The position numbers and the translations under genes were made by a program. A DNA stretch of 64,000 bases from Methanomicrobium sp. W14 (GTDB lineage: Archaea; Halobacteriota; Methanomicrobia; Methanomicrobiales; Methanomicrobiaceae). Location: assembly GCF_017875315.1 (NCBI RefSeq), contig NZ_JAGGMM010000001.1, forward strand, positions 992,001 through 1,056,000, written 5' to 3'. Below, one piece after another: positions 1 to 8,778 of the stretch (position 1 is its first letter; every line of letters begins with the position of its first letter). The notes under the pieces are model-generated. The model did not search any database. It had not been told where the DNA came from and saw nothing but the letters and a program-made list of their open reading frames with translations.

Positions 1-833
1 CCTCCTACAAGTAGAATATAGTCTTTTAACCCTAACTTCCGAATCAGTCGTTCAAGTGCAACCTTTAATTTTCCGGAACCAACAATCACACACAGGACAT
101 CTTTTCTTTCCTGGACGACCTTCTGAACAGCTTCAACAAGGTATAACTGTCCCTTAACAGGTTCTAAGTTTCCCACAGTAAGAAGAATTTTCTTGTCCTG
201 CGGGAGAACCAGCATATTTCTACATTCTAAAGCATTTCTGGGATAAAATAGATCGCTCCTGAATCCATTTGGTATGACAGTAACCGGTGTTGAAACATCC
301 AGTCTTTTCATGCATTCAAAATTGCTCCGGCTGACGGTAATGACATGATCAGCTGTATTGAGCACATACTCAATCTTCTCCCGCCACTCATCATCTTTAA
401 AAGGCAGGGAGTAAATATCATAGCCATGAGCAGTAACTACGAAAGGAACATTATACTCTTCCTTAAGGCGTGCACCAACGTATCCAGCTGACCAAGTAAA
501 ATGGGAATGAATTAAATTAAATCTAGTCCCAGACTTCTGTATCTTATTTTTGACTTGACAATAGTGCTTCTCACCCAATTTTTTGTAACCCTGATCTGTA
601 GGTAAATAAGGTATAGAAGTGGTATATACATTCACATTATTCAGTCTTTGAGAGTTGTCTATCTTAATTGAAGAAGAAAAATGATTAAGTTTCGGAATTG
701 AGAAATATCTGCTGATCTCAGCAAAAAAATTTAATCTTACGAAGATCTCTACTGATGAAAAATGTGGTCCAATTACTTCTACAGAGTCTTTCTGAAAACT
801 ATTATAGGAATGGCAGATCACAGCAAGATTCAT
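1..833 (-). CDS. Glycosyltransferase, GT4-like, GT-B fold (3' end cut by window edge)
   Basis: The frame opens with ATG at 833 and runs without a stop to the window edge, giving 277 complete codons. The protein has an HSHFTW segment near residues 109-114 and TAHGYDIY near 134-141, followed by VIPNGF (186-191) and VGNLEPVKG (about 220-228), the start of the C-terminal nucleotide-sugar domain. This order is typical of GT-B retaining transferases of family GT4 that add sugars to lipid-linked glycans. The conserved C-terminal E-x7-E region would lie outside the window. It is the last visible gene of the minus-strand glycan operon, 133 bases after the PHP gene. Donor and acceptor sugars cannot be read from the sequence. 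Confidence 0.85.
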   Translation of the reverse strand, partial: MNLAVICHSYNSFQKDSVEVIGPHFSSVEIFVRLNFFAEISRYFSIPKLNHFSSSIKIDNSQRLNNVNVYTTSIPYLPTDQGYKKLGEKHYCQVKNKIQKSGTRFNLIHSHFTWSAGYVGARLKEEYNVPFVVTAHGYDIYSLPFKDDEWREKIEYVLNTADHVITVSRSNFECMKRLDVSTPVTVIPNGFRSDLFYPRNALECRNMLVLPQDKKILLTVGNLEPVKGQLYLVEAVQKVVQERKDVLCVIVGSGKLKVALERLIRKLGLKDYILLVG

Positions 834-966
834 TGATCTTATCTCCTTTGAGGAAATATTTGATATTTATTAATAGTTCCTGTTCCCAATTCCAGAAGAT
901 AGAATTTCATCTTCAAACAGATTAATTCACTAGAGAGATAAATTATGGAAGAAGATTGAACTTTCA

Positions 967-1578
967 TCATCTCAACTCCTCAACAGAGTGACAATCACTT
1001 CCCCTAACAAGATTCATTCTGCAACTTTTCGCTAAATTGATCCATTCACTTGGAGGAACGTTATGCTTTCTATTTATTTCAATCAAAACCTCATTTTCGT
1101 CAAGCCAATTAAATATCTGAGACAACTTCCCTTTAGTTATGTTCAATATGTTTTTTTTAAGAAACATGCTAGGATGTGCCCAAGCATTGACATAGGGATT
1201 TTTTATTACAGTATAAAGAGCATCAAGGTACTTATCTATATCATTTGGGAAAGAATGAAAAGCAAATATTGGGTAATCAACTTGTTCTAGAATATCATAA
1301 CCCACGTCCAGAGAACAATCAGGAAGAACCTTCGTCTCACATCCAGAAAGAACAATTAAATTATAATGTTCTCGTGCACTGTCTATATCTTCCAGGTAGG
1401 AATTAAAGTCATAGCTTAAGTCTTTTCTAACGTGCTCGGTAAAAGCAACCAAAGGTATGCCTAGTTCTACTGCTTTTTTACAATATTCGTCTATTGAATT
1501 CTTACCATCGGTATAACTCGTGTGGATATGCCATTCCCCAGACATAAGATATTGTGAATATTTCTTCCATATTTTCAT
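967..1578 (-). CDS. PHP-domain phosphoesterase (first of two)
   Basis: This 203-residue protein is a single PHP domain: WHIHTSYTDG (residues 16-25) carries the first metal-binding His-x-His, FTEH follows near residue 48, AHPSMF and GSDCH supply later ligands. PHP proteins are metal-dependent phosphoesterases, for example histidinol phosphatase and polymerase exonuclease domains. Its ATG overlaps the stop of the ATP-grasp gene in an ATGA, so the two are probably translationally coupled. Together with 8146-8778 it makes two PHP genes in one operon, each next to an ATP-grasp gene. The substrate is unknown; a phosphorylated sugar or ligase by-product is inferred from context only. Confidence 0.8.
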   Translation of the reverse strand: MKIWKKYSQYLMSGEWHIHTSYTDGKNSIDEYCKKAVELGIPLVAFTEHVRKDLSYDFNSYLEDIDSAREHYNLIVLSGCETKVLPDCSLDVGYDILEQVDYPIFAFHSFPNDIDKYLDALYTVIKNPYVNAWAHPSMFLKKNILNITKGKLSQIFNWLDENEVLIEINRKHNVPPSEWINLAKSCRMNLVRGSDCHSVEELR

Positions 1579-2630
1579 AGAAACCCCACATTACTTTCGT
1601 TATGAACTCCTATGCCTCCCCAATAACGGAAGATTTTTGTTCCCCAATTAACTCGAAAATCGGGGATCTCTTCATTCAAAGCGCGTTTAACAGCAGCATA
1701 AATAAGATTAGCTCCTGCAAAAGTTGAAAGTACCATTGTGCCCTGAACCCTTGGATTCGATTCTAACAATTTTGGATTGCCGTGATTATCCATTTTGAAC
1801 TGGAAACCAAATACATAATCAAGTCCGGTGGCTTCGCTGAGTTTTTGCGTATTTGCAATGATATTTTCATGGTATTCAACTGTTCCATGAAATGTTATAC
1901 CTGAACGGATAGCATCCCGTTTCCTTGGAACGATTGTATATTTCCGGGCCTTTAAAACGTCAACGCTATATTCAACGCCAGGCAAGTACTCCATTACCAG
2001 CAATGGAAAAAATTCAGATCCTAATATTTCATGAAGCTGATCCATTTTTACAAACAAAGATGTTGGTTTCTCTGAATAGAACATCTTTTTAAGATCAAGT
2101 GATTCGTTGATGATACGTACTCCTCTCATGCCATTGGATAGTGGAGGTTTGACAACAATTGGTATCTCAGGCCAACCTAGATCATATGCAGAGTTGACCA
2201 AAGAATCAAAATTATTTACAAGAGTATATTTTGCTGTTGGTACATCAATATGTTCAGCTAATTTCATCAATTTGAATTTATCGTTAGCGATAGAAATTGC
2301 ACTGGCATCGGAAACAGCAATGGATGTTCCAAGACTAGAGAATAATGATCTTTTCTCAGCTAAAACAGATAATTCAGCGGTATTTTGAGGCAATAAAACA
2401 TCTACACATTCCTGCTCACAGATTGAGAGCAATTGATCAAGATAACCCTTCTCAGAGGGTCTTGAGATGCAATAAAATTTATCACAAATATATTTTCCGA
2501 TTACCTCCTGTTTAATATCAGTTCCAATTGTTCTTATAGTTCGATTGTCAAAATTTTGACTCAGAGAATAGAGAGTTCCCTTTATGCCTGGTGATCCCGC
2601 ACCGGTAACAAGAACAGTTAAAGAATCCAT
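1575..2630 (-). CDS. ATP-grasp ligase, carbamoyl-phosphate-synthase-like
   Basis: This 351-residue protein begins with a Rossmann-like pre-ATP-grasp segment (VLVTGAGSPGIKG) and continues with an ATP-grasp core: VVKPPLSNGMRGVRI near residues 160-174, VMEYLPGVEYSVDV near 212-225 and ESNPRVQGT near 295-303, the last carrying the metal-binding Glu and Asn. Such enzymes join a carboxylate to an amine or another nucleophile through an acyl phosphate. It overlaps the PIG-L gene upstream by 13 bases and the PHP gene downstream by 4. In this operon it may attach an amino acid or other acyl group to a deacetylated amino sugar; that is inference. Confidence 0.78.
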   Translation of the reverse strand: MDSLTVLVTGAGSPGIKGTLYSLSQNFDNRTIRTIGTDIKQEVIGKYICDKFYCISRPSEKGYLDQLLSICEQECVDVLLPQNTAELSVLAEKRSLFSSLGTSIAVSDASAISIANDKFKLMKLAEHIDVPTAKYTLVNNFDSLVNSAYDLGWPEIPIVVKPPLSNGMRGVRIINESLDLKKMFYSEKPTSLFVKMDQLHEILGSEFFPLLVMEYLPGVEYSVDVLKARKYTIVPRKRDAIRSGITFHGTVEYHENIIANTQKLSEATGLDYVFGFQFKMDNHGNPKLLESNPRVQGTMVLSTFAGANLIYAAVKRALNEEIPDFRVNWGTKIFRYWGGIGVHNESNVGFL

Positions 2631-3247
2631 CTTACAACCTCAAAAGCCTCGGCATATTCTGAATTACACTGGACTCCTCGTGTCCGTGCTAAACCATAAA
2701 TAAATTCCTCTGAAAAATAGGATTTTTCTTTGATAAACTGTGATTTATAATTTTTTAGGATCTGATACTTTTTTTCGATTTGATTTTTATTTAATTTACT
2801 AAAGCATTGTGTGTTAAACATGACATGATTCCAAGGTAATTCATAACAGATAATGCTTGAAGAGGTCTTAAATGCCCGAATCATTTCGTGCGCAACAACT
2901 TGATGATCTTGGTGAAGATCATTGAGAGATGGACCAATAACAATATCAGGATTGTATTGATTCCTTGTTTGAACTAAATCTTCCAAAATATCCTGGCGAT
3001 ACTGATTGAGGTGCCGAACTTTAAAATCAAATATTTTGCAATTGTCTTTTTTAAGAGAGAGGTCTCTGGTTACACTGAGATATTCTGTTTTCAGTGTATC
3101 CTTTGGAAATCCTTTGGGTAAAGAATCTTCAGCAGTTGAGAATACAATCCAAAATATCTTATTACCCTTTTCAATGAGTTTTATAATTGTCCCTCCGCAT
3201 CCCAGTTCTGCATCATCTGTATGAGGAGACAAGATTAAAATTTTCAT
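2618..3247 (-). CDS. PIG-L family (LmbE-like) N-acetylglucosaminyl deacetylase
   Basis: The 209-residue protein starts with KILILSPHTDDAELGCGG, the PIG-L metal site PHxDDAE at residues 8-14, and has a second His cluster in DLHQDH near residue 108. These are the zinc ligands and catalytic Asp of the family that removes acetyl from GlcNAc-containing conjugates such as GlcNAc-phosphatidylinositol, mycothiol and bacillithiol precursors. Length is normal for the family. It overlaps DUF354 upstream by 4 bases and an ATP-grasp gene downstream by 13, so deacetylation followed by acylation of the freed amine is a reasonable reading of the order. Confidence 0.85.
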   Translation of the reverse strand: MKILILSPHTDDAELGCGGTIIKLIEKGNKIFWIVFSTAEDSLPKGFPKDTLKTEYLSVTRDLSLKKDNCKIFDFKVRHLNQYRQDILEDLVQTRNQYNPDIVIGPSLNDLHQDHQVVAHEMIRAFKTSSSIICYELPWNHVMFNTQCFSKLNKNQIEKKYQILKNYKSQFIKEKSYFSEEFIYGLARTRGVQCNSEYAEAFEVVRWIL

Positions 3248-4329
3248 GTTAATCCTCTATATTGAAACTTATTCTGAAAATCAGGGTTAGTCTTCATTAT
3301 CTGTACACTTCTGGGACAATTCTCGATAAACCAAACCATAAAAGCTGTCACATCTATTTTGTCATTGATTAAGCAACTCCGTTTACACTGTCCCTTACTC
3401 TTTAAATTAAGATCTTGAAGAAGTTTAATTGCTTTTTGAATTGTTTCTTCATCACTCTCCGATGTCCAGAGCAAACCATATTTATTCAAGTCATAAAAAA
3501 TACCACAATATTTTGCTGTAGTAGAAATATGAATGGCATGTGTACCCAATGTTGCAGCCTCCGTTGCTGTCGTCCCCCCCTCTCCAACATACAATGTCGC
3601 ATAATACAGCAGATCATGCAATTTCTCTGGTGAGACTTGGATCTGGTACTTCATCAACTCCTCAGGCAGAGTCCCTTCCGATGTGATCAGCACACGACCA
3701 TAATTTTTCAGTTCCTTCACAAGTCCAACCTTATCACGGATGCCATGCTGCCCAACATCGTGGCTCGCCTGCCAAGAGACAAAGCGGACGATGATAAAAA
3801 GATCATCCTCGGTGAGACCGAGCTCGGTGAGAACTACAGGTTTTGGGGTGAAGTAATTAGGGTGGAGGTAGGCGAGCTCTGTATAACCATTATAATAAAT
3901 CTGTTTTCCACCGAAATCTTTTCCAAAGCTGGTAGGAGTAAGTATGACATCTGTAAATGGAACATATAACCTGTGTTCCCACTTAGCATGCTCGGTATCA
4001 TCAAGAGCAATGGATGGCACACCAAGAATTTTTGATACATGAGCTGCGCGTATGGACCCGAATCCTATAAATAAATTCGGTTTAAATCTCTTTACTGCCC
4101 TATACATCCTTAAGTCAAGGATAGGGATAGATAATAATTTTTTAGAGAGTGAGGATCCATAACTTCCTAAAGAGATATAGTCAATGCCGAATATATTCAG
4201 CAACTGATATGAAATTTCCTTTTCACTTGCCGTTACAAGGATATCATGCCCTCTTTTTTCCATCTCCCAGATAAAATTCTTGAAGTAATGGACATGAGCC
4301 GGGTGATTAATATCAACAACTATTCTCAT
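3244..4329 (-). CDS. DUF354 family protein, GT-B-like
   Basis: The 361-residue protein opens with MRIVVDINHPAHVHYFKN, the hallmark of DUF354, and has GEGGTTATEAATLGT near residues 252-266, which resembles the UDP-sugar binding region of MurG and UDP-GlcNAc 2-epimerase. DUF354 proteins are found in archaeal and bacterial polysaccharide loci and are thought to be glycosyltransferase-like, without an assigned reaction that I know of. It overlaps the HisF-like gene upstream by 4 bases (ATGA). Its place between sugar amidation and PIG-L deacetylase suggests that it transfers or epimerises a modified amino sugar. Confidence 0.75.
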   Translation of the reverse strand: MRIVVDINHPAHVHYFKNFIWEMEKRGHDILVTASEKEISYQLLNIFGIDYISLGSYGSSLSKKLLSIPILDLRMYRAVKRFKPNLFIGFGSIRAAHVSKILGVPSIALDDTEHAKWEHRLYVPFTDVILTPTSFGKDFGGKQIYYNGYTELAYLHPNYFTPKPVVLTELGLTEDDLFIIVRFVSWQASHDVGQHGIRDKVGLVKELKNYGRVLITSEGTLPEELMKYQIQVSPEKLHDLLYYATLYVGEGGTTATEAATLGTHAIHISTTAKYCGIFYDLNKYGLLWTSESDEETIQKAIKLLQDLNLKSKGQCKRSCLINDKIDVTAFMVWFIENCPRSVQIMKTNPDFQNKFQYRGLT

Positions 4330-5126
4330 AACATCTCCTCCGGAGAAAAGAGATCTTCTAATTCTTTCTTTGTGGGGTAACTGATAAGAACAGCCCTTTT
4401 TCTTCCATGAAATACAAAGAGGCTCCCGGCAGCAAGAGCTGAGGCGTGCCCCTCATAATAGGCCTGCCTGAAATCACTGATCTTTCCTGCTCCCCCGCAT
4501 GCGATAACCGGTATGTTTACAGCATCGGAAACCTGTCGGATTAGTTCAATATCATATCCGGTCATTGTCCCATCAAGATCAATGGAATTAATCATGATCT
4601 CTCCGGCACCCTGTGACTCCATCTCCTTGGCATGTGTTACTGGATCAAGTCCTGCCGGAGTTTCTCCGTCATTTATTATTACTTCATACTGGCCACTAGA
4701 TCTTTTTTTTGCATCTATCGAGACGATGATGCTCTGACTGCCAAAGATTTCGCTTGCTTCTCTGATTAAACCAGGATTGTTAAAAGCTTCTGTGTTAATA
4801 ATAACCTTTTCAACTCCCGATTTAAACAGCATCTCAATTTCATGAACACTTGTAATTCCTCCTCCATAGGAAAGAGGCATCAGGCATTCTCTTGAGATCT
4901 TGGATGTTAAATCAAAAGGTAGCTCATGTTTCTTTATTCTTTTAAAAAGGCCTTCTCTTCTTGAAGCAACAATATTCAGAAATATTAATTCATCTGCTTT
5001 TTTGTCATTATATATATGGACTGCGTTGATGGGATCTCCTATATACTTTGGATCCCTGAACTGAACAGTTTTAACGAGACCTTTGTCTTTTAAAAGGAGT
5101 GCCGGGATAATTCTTGGCCGAAACAT
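4326..5126 (-). CDS. HisF-like cyclase-fold subunit of sugar amidation (WbuZ type)
   Basis: The 266-residue beta/alpha barrel reads RIIPALLLKDKGLVKT at its start where histidine-pathway HisF has a CLDVKDGRVVKG-type sequence. It keeps Asp14, IVSIDAK (Asp near 138) and the phosphate-binding glycines (SYGGG, IACGGAG). This variant is the WbuZ type seen in O-antigen loci, where a HisF-like and a HisH-like protein pass ammonia to an ExsB-like amidotransferase. The HisH-like gene lies 4 bases upstream and the amidotransferase before it. The context and the altered N-terminal motif argue against a role in histidine synthesis. The gene overlaps DUF354 by 4 bases. Confidence 0.85.
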   Translation of the reverse strand: MFRPRIIPALLLKDKGLVKTVQFRDPKYIGDPINAVHIYNDKKADELIFLNIVASRREGLFKRIKKHELPFDLTSKISRECLMPLSYGGGITSVHEIEMLFKSGVEKVIINTEAFNNPGLIREASEIFGSQSIIVSIDAKKRSSGQYEVIINDGETPAGLDPVTHAKEMESQGAGEIMINSIDLDGTMTGYDIELIRQVSDAVNIPVIACGGAGKISDFRQAYYEGHASALAAGSLFVFHGRKRAVLISYPTKKELEDLFSPEEML

Positions 5127-5130
5127 AAGT

Positions 5131-5748
5131 CTAGATCTCCATAAAATTTTTTAATATTCTCAAACCCGAGTCATGACTTCTCTCGGGGTGCGGCTGGAAA
5201 CCGTAGATATTATCCTTTCGAATTACTGAAATGAATTTACCCCCATAATCGGTCGTCGCAAGAATATTTTCATTTTTTATTCCTGAAACATGATATGAGT
5301 GAACAAAATAAAACACTGAACTATCATCAATACCACGAAGAATAGGAGATGGATTACAAATTCTCAAATTGTTCCAGCCCATATGAGGGATCTTATAATG
5401 TGGGTAATCATCTTTATTGATTTGAAATTTAATCGTTTTCCCGTCGAACCACTTTAAACCTTCAGCATTGCCCTCTTCGCTATATGATGTAAATAGCTGC
5501 ATCCCAAGACAGATTCCCAATATCGGAACCTTTTCATCCAAAACCAGTTCATTTAATTTTTCTACAAACCCTAAATTATCGAGATTTTTAATTCCCTGGG
5601 CAAAAGAACCTATTCCAGGCAATATGATTTTACTTGGATCATTTATCCCTTCAGGATCATTTACTATTTTAAATTCAATATTTAGCCTGTCGAATGCGTT
5701 GATTATACTGCCCAAATTACCCATTCCATAGTCAATAATTACATTCAA
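5131..5748 (-). CDS. HisH-like glutaminase subunit of sugar amidation (WbuY type)
   Basis: This 205-residue class I glutamine amidotransferase carries the full catalytic triad: Cys80 in GICLGMQLF, His187 and Glu189 in FQPHPER. The oxyanion strand is PGIGSF near residues 44-49. It would release ammonia from glutamine and channel it through the HisF-like barrel encoded next. The trio amidotransferase, HisH, HisF is the arrangement that converts an N-acetyl sugar to an acetamidino form in bacterial surface glycans. Here it is embedded in an archaeal glycan operon. Symbol left blank because HisH would imply the wrong pathway. Confidence 0.87.
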   Translation of the reverse strand: MNVIIDYGMGNLGSIINAFDRLNIEFKIVNDPEGINDPSKIILPGIGSFAQGIKNLDNLGFVEKLNELVLDEKVPILGICLGMQLFTSYSEEGNAEGLKWFDGKTIKFQINKDDYPHYKIPHMGWNNLRICNPSPILRGIDDSSVFYFVHSYHVSGIKNENILATTDYGGKFISVIRKDNIYGFQPHPERSHDSGLRILKNFMEI

Positions 5749-5766
5749 ATTAAAATCATCCTCTTC

Positions 5767-6912
5767 TCATATGTCTCCAAGGTATTTCTCATAGAATACC
5801 GGAGGTAAGATGTGTGCTTTACATGCAATACGAATAGGTGCCTTAAACAGCCTAATAATGGGATAATAACTTTTATAATCAAAAAATGATTTGTTCTCAC
5901 TTACCATTATTTTATTAAATTCTTTCTCTGTGAAACCAAGTTTACTAATAGTATACTTAATAATCTCTGGATCATAAGGATAAGGCATTTCAAGTTTCTT
6001 TAACGCTTCATTCCTTTCCAACTGATTTGTTCGTATCAATGCCGAATACTCAGATCTTCTCTTGTCAATATTAAATTTAACTGGTAAGTAATACGATTGA
6101 AAAAATACCGTGTATAAAGACTCGTGATGATGACCACCATAATATCTCCAATTAAGTTCTTTTTTAAGAATCTCATCAACTTCATCGTGATTATATTCAA
6201 TATAATCCGGAAAATCCACACTTTTTATTCTTCTGAAAAGAGTATTCACTATTAATTCAGACATGCTCATTATAGGAAAACTGGAAATTTTTTCCTGCCC
6301 AAATCTTTTATGAATATCTCTCACATATCTTCCGTCAAGATATGTCCAGTACAATGGAGCAATACCCTCAGTTTTAAAAGAATGACCTGTTAAAATATAT
6401 TTTACCTTGTTATCTGCTGCAACTTTATATAATATTGAAGTAATTACGTAATCAGTTGGGACTTCTGCATCAGATACTGATGCCTTTAAAAAAGATTTCT
6501 GTAGATCTTTGAATTCTTCCCAATCTGCAACATGAGTATATAGATCAACATTAAGTTTTTCTGTAGCATTTTTTATATTGCTTACAGCAATATCTGAGTT
6601 CCAGCCATTATCAAAATGGACTGCAAGGGGTCTAAGTCCCATCTTTACAGCCATATATAAAGTGTAAGTGCTATCTCTTCCACCACTTATCCCAACTATA
6701 CAATCATACTCTTTTTCTGATCCAGATTGTTTAATTCTCTCAATTAATTGATGAAATTGTTTTTCACCCTCCTCTCCCAATGGATGAATCTCTTCAAGCC
6801 TGTTATGGATTTTACAAAAATGGCATACTCCGTTTTCATCAAATCTAATATCCGGTACTGTAGTATCCATTACGCACTTGCTACAAACCTGATAACTTCT
6901 AAGATTTTTCAT
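5767..6912 (-). CDS. N-acetyl sugar amidotransferase (WbuX/PseA-like, PP-loop ATPase)
   Basis: The 381-residue protein has two Cys pairs in its first 35 residues (C10, C13, C30, C33), likely a zinc or iron-sulfur site, followed by the PP-loop SGGRDST at 76-82 that binds ATP pyrophosphate. This matches the N-acetyl sugar amidotransferase family that adenylates an acetamido carbonyl and replaces its oxygen with ammonia. The ammonia would come from the HisH/HisF-like pair encoded immediately downstream. The length fits the family. The expected product is an acetamidino sugar on an exported glycan; which sugar is not visible. Confidence 0.87.
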   Translation of the reverse strand: MKNLRSYQVCSKCVMDTTVPDIRFDENGVCHFCKIHNRLEEIHPLGEEGEKQFHQLIERIKQSGSEKEYDCIVGISGGRDSTYTLYMAVKMGLRPLAVHFDNGWNSDIAVSNIKNATEKLNVDLYTHVADWEEFKDLQKSFLKASVSDAEVPTDYVITSILYKVAADNKVKYILTGHSFKTEGIAPLYWTYLDGRYVRDIHKRFGQEKISSFPIMSMSELIVNTLFRRIKSVDFPDYIEYNHDEVDEILKKELNWRYYGGHHHESLYTVFFQSYYLPVKFNIDKRRSEYSALIRTNQLERNEALKKLEMPYPYDPEIIKYTISKLGFTEKEFNKIMVSENKSFFDYKSYYPIIRLFKAPIRIACKAHILPPVFYEKYLGDI

Positions 6913-6940
6913 ATTTCACCAAAACTTTATCAATTCCATT

Positions 6941-8146
6941 TTACTGAACTTCCCCGCTGATATTTCGCCTTCCTGATACAACATCCAGAAACTGTTTAAT
7001 CAACCCCCTTAATGCTCCAATTGTTGGCAAAGGATCTTTCATAGAAATAATATCATAATATGTCCCTCGAAAAGTGAAAAATTCCTTAAGGACTTTAAAT
7101 TTAGATTTGTTTCTGGAAATTGCCGAAAGAAACCAAAGAAGATCTCCCGGAATCAACCAGCGACATTTAATGCCTTCTGGGTAATTGACGATCGAATTAT
7201 CATTTCCATTAATCAGTAAATCATATAGCAGATATGGAAAATCAATGCCAGATGCTATTGAAAGGGGTAAAGATCCCCAAAATCTTCCGTTTACTTCTAT
7301 TAATTTAGGTATATTGTCTCTTTCGTCAAGTTTGAACTCAACCATACCTACTCCATGCCATTTTAAACTACTCATCAATCTTAAACCCAGATTTACCATA
7401 TCGCAATTATAAAAGCTTTCTCTGAAAGTACTTGCACCCCCGGATATTGGATATTCTCTAAGCCTCTTATGCATGAAAAATGCCTTTGTTTCTCCGTTTT
7501 TCATTAAAATTTCAACACCATACCCACCACCGGGGATATATTCCTGAATCAATGGCATTTTCCCACTTTTATCAAGGATTTCTGTAGTTATAGAAAAAAG
7601 TTGATCTTTATCATAAACATAATTTTTATCAGTAACTTTTAGCATTACAGGCTTCTCATCTTTCCAGATAGTTTTATATCGCGATTTTACAACAACCGGA
7701 TATTCTATTTGATCTGATATCTGCTCTAATTCCCTAATTGTTTCAATAAAATACGTTTTAGGGGTTGGAATACCAATTTCATTTGCTAATTTTATTGTTT
7801 TAGATTTATCATGAGTCATAAGCATTTGTGGATAATCCGGAAAAACAACCTTTGTATAATGATCCAATCTTTCTTTATTATAAGAAATAGGAATTGTTGA
7901 AACCTCCCTTGAAGAATATAATGCATCATATTTTTCTGCTTTTAAAATCTTTTCAAGAGAATCAATAAACCTCTTGCAGTCCTTCTGCGGATCTGGATAA
8001 ATAAAGGACTTTTTACAATATTTTGATAATGCAGTCGTTGAAAAACGATAGGACTCTCCACAATGAACTTCAATACCTCTTTTTCCAAGAGATCTGGCAA
8101 TTGCCAGGCTGGTTCTTTCTGCTCCGTCTGCTATGAATACTCGCAT
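6941..8146 (-). CDS. ATP-grasp ligase (second of two)
   Basis: The 401-residue protein has an N-terminal nucleotide-fold segment (MRVFIADGAERTSLAIARSLG) and an ATP-grasp core with YPVVVKSRYKT near residue 153, IQEYIPGGGYGVEI near 200 and KLIEVNGRFWGSL near 262, the last holding the Mg-binding Glu and Asn. It resembles the carboxylate-amine ligases often found in archaeal and bacterial polysaccharide loci. Its start codon shares its last base with the stop of the PHP gene upstream (8146), so the pair PHP then ATP-grasp mirrors ATP-grasp then PHP at 967-2630. The substrate is unknown. Confidence 0.78.
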   Translation of the reverse strand: MRVFIADGAERTSLAIARSLGKRGIEVHCGESYRFSTTALSKYCKKSFIYPDPQKDCKRFIDSLEKILKAEKYDALYSSREVSTIPISYNKERLDHYTKVVFPDYPQMLMTHDKSKTIKLANEIGIPTPKTYFIETIRELEQISDQIEYPVVVKSRYKTIWKDEKPVMLKVTDKNYVYDKDQLFSITTEILDKSGKMPLIQEYIPGGGYGVEILMKNGETKAFFMHKRLREYPISGGASTFRESFYNCDMVNLGLRLMSSLKWHGVGMVEFKLDERDNIPKLIEVNGRFWGSLPLSIASGIDFPYLLYDLLINGNDNSIVNYPEGIKCRWLIPGDLLWFLSAISRNKSKFKVLKEFFTFRGTYYDIISMKDPLPTIGALRGLIKQFLDVVSGRRNISGEVQ

Positions 8147-8778
8147 TATCTCACCAATTTTTTCAATCTCCCTATTGCAAAACTATAACAATGGGAGAGA
8201 TAATAAGATGAACAATTTCCCGTGCAAAACCGTGGACTTTTTAATAAAATATTCCTCAAATCATCTAAATTATTCGAATAACCTTCAAATTTTGTGAAAG
8301 ATCTGCCTATTTCACAAAAGGTATGAGCATCACTTCCGCTGATCTCTCTTTTTGAATATGATTCACACAATTTGGATGCCAAATCGTTTTCACTTCTTGT
8401 TGAACGTGAATTTAATACTTCAACCAGATCCACATGTTCGATCAATTCCTCAGGATCGCAATTTCTTCTAAAAGGATGAGGCAATACTATAATCCCTCCC
8501 TGATCCCTTATATCATCTATTACATCCATAAATGACCGGGAATAGATTTCATCCGATAAAAATAATCCAATAATATCTCCCTTATTTGTTTTAACTTCCA
8601 TTCCTGGAATTACACTAATACCAAATTTTTTTTCAATATGATCATAAGCTTTCATAGTATCATGATCAGTAATGGAAATGACATCCAGTCCCTTTTTTGT
8701 TGCCTTCTTTATTATTTGCGATGGATTTGAGAGAGAATCATAAGAATATTTGGAATGAATATGAAGATCCATTATCAT
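8146..8778 (-). CDS. PHP-domain phosphoesterase (second of two)
   Basis: A 210-residue single-domain PHP protein: DLHIHSKYSYDS (residues 4-15) gives the first His pair, SITDHDT near residue 37 the second, IPGMEV the metal-bridging Glu, LPHPFRR and GSDAH the remaining ligands. All metal ligands that I can place are present, so an active phosphoesterase is expected. It overlaps the polysaccharide deacetylase upstream by 4 bases and abuts the ATP-grasp gene. Sequence similarity to the other PHP protein of the operon is limited to the motifs, so the two are old paralogues or separate acquisitions. Confidence 0.82.
   Translation of the reverse strand: MIMDLHIHSKYSYDSLSNPSQIIKKATKKGLDVISITDHDTMKAYDHIEKKFGISVIPGMEVKTNKGDIIGLFLSDEIYSRSFMDVIDDIRDQGGIIVLPHPFRRNCDPEELIEHVDLVEVLNSRSTRSENDLASKLCESYSKREISGSDAHTFCEIGRSFTKFEGYSNNLDDLRNILLKSPRFCTGNCSSYYLSHCYSFAIGRLKKLVR

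Noticed and set aside
4326-5748. HisF- and HisH-like genes as part of histidine biosynthesis
   Set aside because: The HisF-like start is the PALLLKDKGLVKT variant, no other his genes are nearby, and the genes adjoin an N-acetyl sugar amidotransferase.
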